This document shows positions 59,567 to 64,000 of a stretch of DNA of 64,000 nt, in pieces. The DNA is from JAZKDW01 sp040387375 (GTDB lineage: Bacteria; Pseudomonadota; Gammaproteobacteria; Burkholderiales; Burkholderiaceae_D), in assembly GCA_040387375.1 (NCBI GenBank), contig JAZKDW010000036.1, positions 1 through 64,000 on the forward strand, read 5' to 3'. A program made the position numbers and the translations under genes. How positions within the stretch are numbered: the stretch's first letter is position 1; every line of letters begins with the position of its first letter. Under the pieces are notes generated by a model. It did no database searches. It was not told the origin of the DNA and worked only from the letters and a program-made list of their open reading frames with translations.

Positions 59567-60883
59567 ATGCTCACCCACGAAGAAAATGATCTGTTATGCC
59601 GCGTCGAAGGTGATGCGCCCATGGGCCAACTGATGCGCCGGCACTGGACGCCGGTGTGTCTGATCGAAGAGGTGAGCGAGCCTGACGGCGCACCGGTCAA
59701 GGCGCGCGTGTTTGGCGAAGACCTGGTGGTATTCCGGGATACCGATGGCAAGGTTGGCGTGATGGATGAATATTGTCCGCATCGCCGCGTGTCGCTGGTA
59801 CTGGGCCGCAATGAAGACAGCGGCCTGCGCTGCCTGTACCACGGCTGGAAAATGGATGTTGAAGGCAATGTGACCGAGATGGTCTCCGAGCCCGCGGCCA
59901 GCACGCTGACGCAGAAGGTCAAGCACCTGGCATATCCGGTCAAGGAGTGGGGCGGCATGATCTGGACCTACATGGGCAAGAGCGACACCATGCCCGAGTT
60001 CGTGCCGCCGGCCTGGGCGCCAACCAGGGAGACGCGTGTCAGTATTGCCAAAGTGCTCATTCCCTGCAACTGGGCCCAGATCCTCGAAGGCGCGATCGAT
60101 TCCGCGCACAGCTCCAGCCTGCATTCGTCGGATTTTGTGCCGGCCCGCGTGGGCGGCGCCGAAGCCACCGACAAGAACTGGCTGCGGCCGTCGACCGACA
60201 AGGCGCCGCGCATGCAGATGCAGCGCGGCGGCTACGGCTTCCGCTATGCGGCGATCCGCCGTCCGATCACCAATGCGGCGGCCAATGAATATGTGCGCTG
60301 CACCGTGTTCGTCGCCCCGGCCACGACGCTGATCCCGCCTAACAACCTGTACAACGTCGCCAACATCAACGTGCCGATGGACGACACCAATACCGCGTTT
60401 TACTTCATCGCCTGGGGCCATCCGGCCCACACGCCGGAAACCGAAACCTGGCGCAAGTTCCTCGGGCAGCGCATCGGCGTCGACCTCGACGACAAGTACC
60501 GGCCGCTGCGCAATGCCGACAACCATTTCTGGCAAGACCGCCAGGCCATGAAAGCCGGCAATTTCACCGGCATCAGCGGCTTCCCGAACCAGGACATCGC
60601 GATGTGGATCACGATGGGCAAGATCGCCGACCGCACCAATGACCGCCTCGGCGCCAGCGACCTGGCCGTGGTTGAATTCCGCAAGCAGATGCTGGAAGCC
60701 GTGAACGCGTTCCAGCAGGGCGGGCCCGCGATCGGCACCGGCGAGCTGGCGATTACGCCGGACATCTGTTCCTACCAGGCGATCGTGCCGAAAACCATCG
60801 ACTGGCGCGCTTATGAGGCCAGGCCGGTATGGGACGGCAGCGGCCCGGTGCTGGAAGCGTCCTACAACACGCCGGCGGCGTGA
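59567..60883 (+). CDS. ophA2: Phthalate 4,5-dioxygenase, oxygenase component
   Basis: 438 residues, matching the phthalate dioxygenase oxygenase. The Rieske motif is CPHRRVSLVLG and CLYHGWK; the mononuclear iron site is in DSAHSSSLH (residues about 178-186). With the reductase gene 1.6 kb downstream, this two-component enzyme makes cis-4,5-dihydrodiol of phthalate. Related oxygenases act on other carboxylated aromatics, but the linked decarboxylase, reductase and dihydrodiol dehydrogenase point to phthalate. Ribosome site CAGGAGAC. Confidence 0.93.
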   Translation: MLTHEENDLLCRVEGDAPMGQLMRRHWTPVCLIEEVSEPDGAPVKARVFGEDLVVFRDTDGKVGVMDEYCPHRRVSLVLGRNEDSGLRCLYHGWKMDVEGNVTEMVSEPAASTLTQKVKHLAYPVKEWGGMIWTYMGKSDTMPEFVPPAWAPTRETRVSIAKVLIPCNWAQILEGAIDSAHSSSLHSSDFVPARVGGAEATDKNWLRPSTDKAPRMQMQRGGYGFRYAAIRRPITNAAANEYVRCTVFVAPATTLIPPNNLYNVANINVPMDDTNTAFYFIAWGHPAHTPETETWRKFLGQRIGVDLDDKYRPLRNADNHFWQDRQAMKAGNFTGISGFPNQDIAMWITMGKIADRTNDRLGASDLAVVEFRKQMLEAVNAFQQGGPAIGTGELAITPDICSYQAIVPKTIDWRAYEARPVWDGSGPVLEASYNTPAA

Positions 60884-60910
60884 CACTTACAATTACCTCA
60901 GGAGATCAGA

Positions 60911-61900
60911 TTGGCCAAACTTAACTTATCCATCGCCATGGGCGATTACGACCGTACCCGCGCGTTGCTGGATGGCGGCGTGCAGATCGACGGCGTCGAT
61001 CCGGTCTACATGACACTGTCGCCGGAAGAAATGTTCTTCCGCGCCTTCCGCAGCATGGATTTTGATATCAGCGAATTGTCGTTCTCGAGCTATCTGGTAA
61101 AGCATTCCAAGGGTGAAAGCCCGTACATTGCGGTCCCGGTGTTCCTGTCGCGCGCCTTCCGCCACACCTCGATCTACGTGCGCAAGGACCGCATCAAACG
61201 CCCCGAGGACCTGAAGGGCTGCCGCATCGGCTTGCCCGAATATCAGCTGACCGCGATGGTCTGGGCCCGCGCGCTGCTGCAGGATGACTACGGCGTGCGT
61301 CCCGAGGACGTGACCTGGGTGCGCGGCGGCATCGACGAGCCCGGCCGTCCTGAAAAGATCAAGCTGCAACTGCCGCCGGGTGTAAACATGGTCAGCGCGC
61401 CGGAAGACAAGACGATTTCGGAAATGCTCGACAGCGGCGAGATCGATGCCTTCATGGCGCCGCGTCCACCCAGCCGTACTGCCCTGGATAATCCGAACAT
61501 TGGCTGGCTGTTCGACGATCCGACCGCGGTGGCGAAGGATTATTACAAACGCACCGGCGTGTTCCCGATCATGCACATCGTCGGCATCCGCAAGGAACTG
61601 GCGGCCGCACATCCGTGGCTGCCGGCCGCGGTGCAAAAGGCGTTCGAGCAATCGAAAGCAGCCGCAATCGAAAAACTGAGCGACACCTCCGCCACCAAGG
61701 TCACACTGCCTTTCGTGGAAGAGCAGCTGAAGGCGGCGCGCGATTCGATGGGGACGGACTACTGGTCCTATGGCGTCGCGGCAAATCGCCGCACGCTGGA
61801 AACCTTCGTGCGGCATCACCACGCGCAAGGACTGTCGCCGAAGCTGATGTCGGTCGACGAGCTGTTCCATCCCGGAACCTACGAGTCCTTCAAGATCTGA
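60911..61900 (+). CDS. ophC: 4,5-dihydroxyphthalate decarboxylase
   Basis: 329 residues, the size of OphC/Pht5 enzymes, which convert 4,5-dihydroxyphthalate to protocatechuate. The family-like N-terminus KLNLSIAMGDYDRTRALLDG and periplasmic-binding-protein-like fold segments (LKGCRIGLPEYQLTAM) are visible, with no signal peptide. The TTG start (60911) is chosen because GGAGAT lies just upstream and the family begins at this point. It is between the oxygenase and MarR genes. Confidence 0.88.
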   Translation: MAKLNLSIAMGDYDRTRALLDGGVQIDGVDPVYMTLSPEEMFFRAFRSMDFDISELSFSSYLVKHSKGESPYIAVPVFLSRAFRHTSIYVRKDRIKRPEDLKGCRIGLPEYQLTAMVWARALLQDDYGVRPEDVTWVRGGIDEPGRPEKIKLQLPPGVNMVSAPEDKTISEMLDSGEIDAFMAPRPPSRTALDNPNIGWLFDDPTAVAKDYYKRTGVFPIMHIVGIRKELAAAHPWLPAAVQKAFEQSKAAAIEKLSDTSATKVTLPFVEEQLKAARDSMGTDYWSYGVAANRRTLETFVRHHHAQGLSPKLMSVDELFHPGTYESFKI

Positions 61901-61914
61901 GCGCCGTCCCTGCC

Positions 61915-62502
61915 ATGACAAAGCCCGAATCCGCCGCGGAGAAGCCAGAGACCGGGGCCGATCTCCGGCACTGGCAGGAGGCCGGTTTCGACGATCGTCT
62001 GGCGCATCTGGTCAAGGATGCAACGCGCGCATTGGTGCGCGCGTTGCAGGTACGCCTGATTGAGCACGGCGTGTCCTTCGGCCAGTGGACATTCCTGCGC
62101 ATCCTGTGGCAGTCGGACGGGCTGACGCAACGTGCGCTGAGCGAGCTGGCAGGCGTGATGGAGCCGACCACGTATACAGCGCTGCTGGCGCTGGAAAAAC
62201 TCGGCCTGATTACCCGGCGCCAGCTGGCCGACAACAAGAAGAACAGCTACGTATTCCTGACGCCGCAAGGCCGCGCGCTGGAGGAAAAGCTGGTGCCGCT
62301 GGCGGTGGAAGTCAATGCCATCAGCGTCCAGGGCCTGAAGGAATCGGAAATCAAGACCGCCCGCAAGGTGCTGTTGGCCATCATCGACAATCTGGCGAGC
62401 GATGAAATCGCATCGACCAATAGCGAACGGCGCATGCCGTCGACGCGCGAACTGGGCCGCCTGGTGGCCGAAGGCGCCACACGGAAAACAAAACGCGCCT
62501 GA
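61915..62502 (+). CDS. MarR family transcriptional regulator
   Basis: 195 residues. The winged helix-turn-helix is visible in the region LTQRALSELAGVMEPTTYTA (recognition helix) and the wing RRQLADNKKNSYVFLTPQGR. An N-terminal extension of about 30 residues and a basic C-terminal tail (TRKTKRA) are present. Such regulators often repress aromatic catabolism operons and are released by the aromatic acid or its CoA ester. It is inside the phthalate operon, 14 bp after ophC, and may regulate the promoter near 59440. Confidence 0.93.
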   Translation: MTKPESAAEKPETGADLRHWQEAGFDDRLAHLVKDATRALVRALQVRLIEHGVSFGQWTFLRILWQSDGLTQRALSELAGVMEPTTYTALLALEKLGLITRRQLADNKKNSYVFLTPQGRALEEKLVPLAVEVNAISVQGLKESEIKTARKVLLAIIDNLASDEIASTNSERRMPSTRELGRLVAEGATRKTKRA

Positions 62503-62533
62503 ACAGCGGGCCGGCATTACAGAAGGAGACAGC

Positions 62534-63502
62534 ATGACCAGCATGACCGAAGAACTGACCAACCTGAACGTGAGCAGCGTCGAGCAGATCGCCGACGGCT
62601 TTTTTTCATTTGAACTGCGCGATCCGCAAGGCGCCGATTTGCCGGAATTCACGGCGGGCGCGCATATTTCGATCAGTTCGCCGAACGGCCTCGTGCGCAG
62701 TTATTCGCTGTGCAACGATCCGGCCGAGCGCGACCGTTATGTGATCACCGTCAAGCGTGAAGAGAACGGCAAGGGCGGCTCGAAAGACCTGACCGACAAT
62801 GTGCATGCAGGTGACGTGGTCCAGGTATCGCATCCGCGCAATCTGTTCCCGCTCGTAGACAATGCAAAAAAATTCATCTTCATCGGCGGCGGCATCGGCA
62901 TCACGCCGATCATGTCGATGATGCGCCATCTGAATGCGAGCGGCGAGGCGTCGTACAAGACCTATTACCTGAGCCGCGCGCCGGCGACCACGCCCTTTCT
63001 TGAAGATCTCAAGGACCCGGAGTTCAGCGGCAAGGTGGTGATCCATCACGATCAGGGTGATCCGAACCAGGCATACGACCTCTGGAACGTGCTGGAAACG
63101 CCGGGCGCGCAAACCCATGTCTATTGCTGCGGTCCGCTGCCGCTGATGGATGCGGTGCGCGACATGAGCGGCCACTGGCCCGACTCCGCGGTGCATTTCG
63201 AGGCGTTCTCCAATCCCGACGCGGCGCCGCGCGCGGACGACACGCCGTTCATTGTGAAGCTGGCCAGCAGCGGCCAGACGGTGGAAGTGCCGGCTGGCGT
63301 CTCGATCCTGGAAGCGCTCAGGAGCGGTGGCCTGCGGGTGCCCGCATCCTGCGAGAGCGGCACCTGCGGCACCTGCCGCACCGGGCTCATCGCCGGCGAA
63401 GCGGACCATCGCGACATGGTGCTGATGGAAGAAGAACGCGGCACGCAGATCATGGTGTGTGTATCGCGCGCAAAGTCGGCTGAACTTGTTCTCGACCTCT
63501 GA
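62534..63502 (+). CDS. ophA1: Phthalate dioxygenase reductase
   Basis: 322 residues, the size of phthalate dioxygenase reductase. An N-terminal flavin domain has RSYSLCNDP, followed by the NAD domain with FIGGGIGITPIMSMM, and a C-terminal plant-type 2Fe-2S domain with CESGTCGTC and a later Cys. It passes electrons from NADH through FMN and 2Fe-2S to the Rieske oxygenase. Ribosome site AAGGAGAC. It is 31 bp after the MarR gene. Confidence 0.93.
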   Translation: MTSMTEELTNLNVSSVEQIADGFFSFELRDPQGADLPEFTAGAHISISSPNGLVRSYSLCNDPAERDRYVITVKREENGKGGSKDLTDNVHAGDVVQVSHPRNLFPLVDNAKKFIFIGGGIGITPIMSMMRHLNASGEASYKTYYLSRAPATTPFLEDLKDPEFSGKVVIHHDQGDPNQAYDLWNVLETPGAQTHVYCCGPLPLMDAVRDMSGHWPDSAVHFEAFSNPDAAPRADDTPFIVKLASSGQTVEVPAGVSILEALRSGGLRVPASCESGTCGTCRTGLIAGEADHRDMVLMEEERGTQIMVCVSRAKSAELVLDL

Positions 63503-63511
63503 GGCCCGGCC

Positions 63512-64000
63512 ATGAGCACACGACCATTACGGCTCGGGATTGCCGGCCTCGGCCGGGCATTCTCGCTGATGCTTCCCACCTTTATCGGCGACCCGCGCGT
63601 GACGCTGGCCGCCGCCACCGATCCACGCGAAGATGCGCGGCGCCAGTTTGAATCCGACTTTGGCGGCCCGGTATATCCTGGCATCGAAGAACTCTGCGCG
63701 GACCGGACGATCGATGCCATCTATATCGCCAGTCCGCACCAGTTCCACGCCAGGCATGTGGAAATCGCCGCCAATGCCGGCAAGCACATCCTGGTCGAAA
63801 AGCCGATGGCGCTCGACCTTGCCGAATGCCGGTCGATGATCGATTCGGCGCGCCGCGCGGGAGTGCACCTGATCGTTGGCCACAGTCACAGTTTCGACGC
63901 CCCGATCCTGCGCGCGCGGGAATTGATTGCCAGTGGCCAGTACGGACAATTGCGGATGATCACGGCGTTGAATTTCACCGATTTCCTGTATCGTCCGCGC
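63512..64000 (+). CDS. ophB: Gfo/Idh/MocA dehydrogenase, phthalate dihydrodiol dehydrogenase type (partial)
   Basis: Only the first 163 codons are in the window. The N-terminus [13 protein letters not shown] and the catalytic-lysine motif [11 protein letters not shown] match the Gfo/Idh/MocA oxidoreductases. In the phthalate pathway, cis-4,5-dihydrodiol dehydrogenase belongs to this family and makes 4,5-dihydroxyphthalate. Position at the end of the operon, after the reductase, fits. The open frame continues past the right edge. Confidence 0.88.
   Translation, partial: MSTRPLRLGIAGLGRAFSLMLPTFIGDPRVTLAAATDPREDARRQFESDFGGPVYPGIEELCADRTIDAIYIASPHQFHARHVEIAANAGKHILVEKPMALDLAECRSMIDSARRAGVHLIVGHSHSFDAPILRARELIASGQYGQLRMITALNFTDFLYRPR

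Noticed and set aside
59594..60886. 430-codon open frame on the minus strand
   Set aside because: It is complementary to the Rieske oxygenase gene; composition (His/Arg-rich) is typical of the antisense frame of a GC-rich gene.
1..64000. CRISPR arrays, tRNA or rRNA genes, integrases and insertion-sequence transposases
   Set aside because: I looked for repeated spacers, clover-leaf-like sequences and transposase or integrase motifs and saw none.

Overview
This 64 kb window reads as chromosome of a Burkholderiales betaproteobacterium, most likely Oxalobacteraceae (Herbaspirillum, Herminiimonas or Noviherbaspirillum type). The clues are high GC, a ccoI/ccoS/hemN cluster under an FNR box, several Bug-type (TTT family) solute-binding proteins, extragenic palindromes of the TTCCCGC...GCGGGAA kind, and a phthalate-type gene set. 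The taxon is inferred from gene content; no rRNA or tRNA gene was seen.

0.1-5.1 kb (minus strand) is the tail of a microaerobic respiration cluster: ccoS, ccoI (copper P-type ATPase, carrying a frameshift), a TauE/SafE-like membrane protein and hemN, which has a perfect FNR box and a well-placed -10. 5.4-12.9 kb has a GNAT gene with a terminator, then an operon led by a second perfect FNR box: two universal stress proteins, an ADP-forming acyl-CoA synthetase fused to a GNAT domain, and a P2-type cation ATPase. This looks like an oxygen-limitation response.

12.9-24.5 kb is mixed housekeeping: a bactofilin-like membrane protein, lrgAB, a RIO kinase, a PAS-PAS-GAF-GGDEF-EAL protein, phospholipase A (pldA), a small acidic ORF and pyruvate carboxylase. 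Two copies of an extragenic palindromic repeat flank the GGDEF-EAL/pldA segment.

24.7-39.7 kb is accessory metabolism: an aromatic-hydroxylase-like FAD monooxygenase, a LysR regulator and a Bug protein linked by a shared 16-18 bp palindrome; an AMP-forming acyl-CoA ligase; an EamA exporter; and a minus-strand operon of two alpha/beta hydrolases and a complete dipeptide-type ABC importer. Relics (a DctM C-terminus and a hipA/HTH pair) lie from 38.5 to 40.7 kb.

40.8-58.0 kb is the most interesting part. It is a CoA-dependent catabolic island with a GntR/HutC-type regulator and four near-identical copies of a CTTGTACGTACAAG-like operator at its promoters. Two of the promoters are a duplicated 74 bp module. 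Enzymes: class II aldolase-like protein, PanE-like reductase, family III CoA-transferase, two acyl-CoA dehydrogenases, enoyl-CoA hydratase, MmgE/PrpD protein, SDR, thiolase-like protein without the nucleophilic Cys paired with a DUF35 protein, bicupin, ADP-forming CoA ligase, MaoC hydratase, and two Bug proteins. The set suggests activation, beta-oxidation-like steps and a retro-aldol side-chain cleavage on an unidentified acid.

58.0-64.0 kb holds a small periplasmic protein, a pirin and, divergently, a phthalate 4,5-dioxygenase pathway operon (oxygenase, 4,5-dihydroxyphthalate decarboxylase, MarR regulator, reductase, and the start of a Gfo/Idh/MocA dihydrodiol dehydrogenase). This operon would convert phthalate to protocatechuate. 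The last gene runs off the window.
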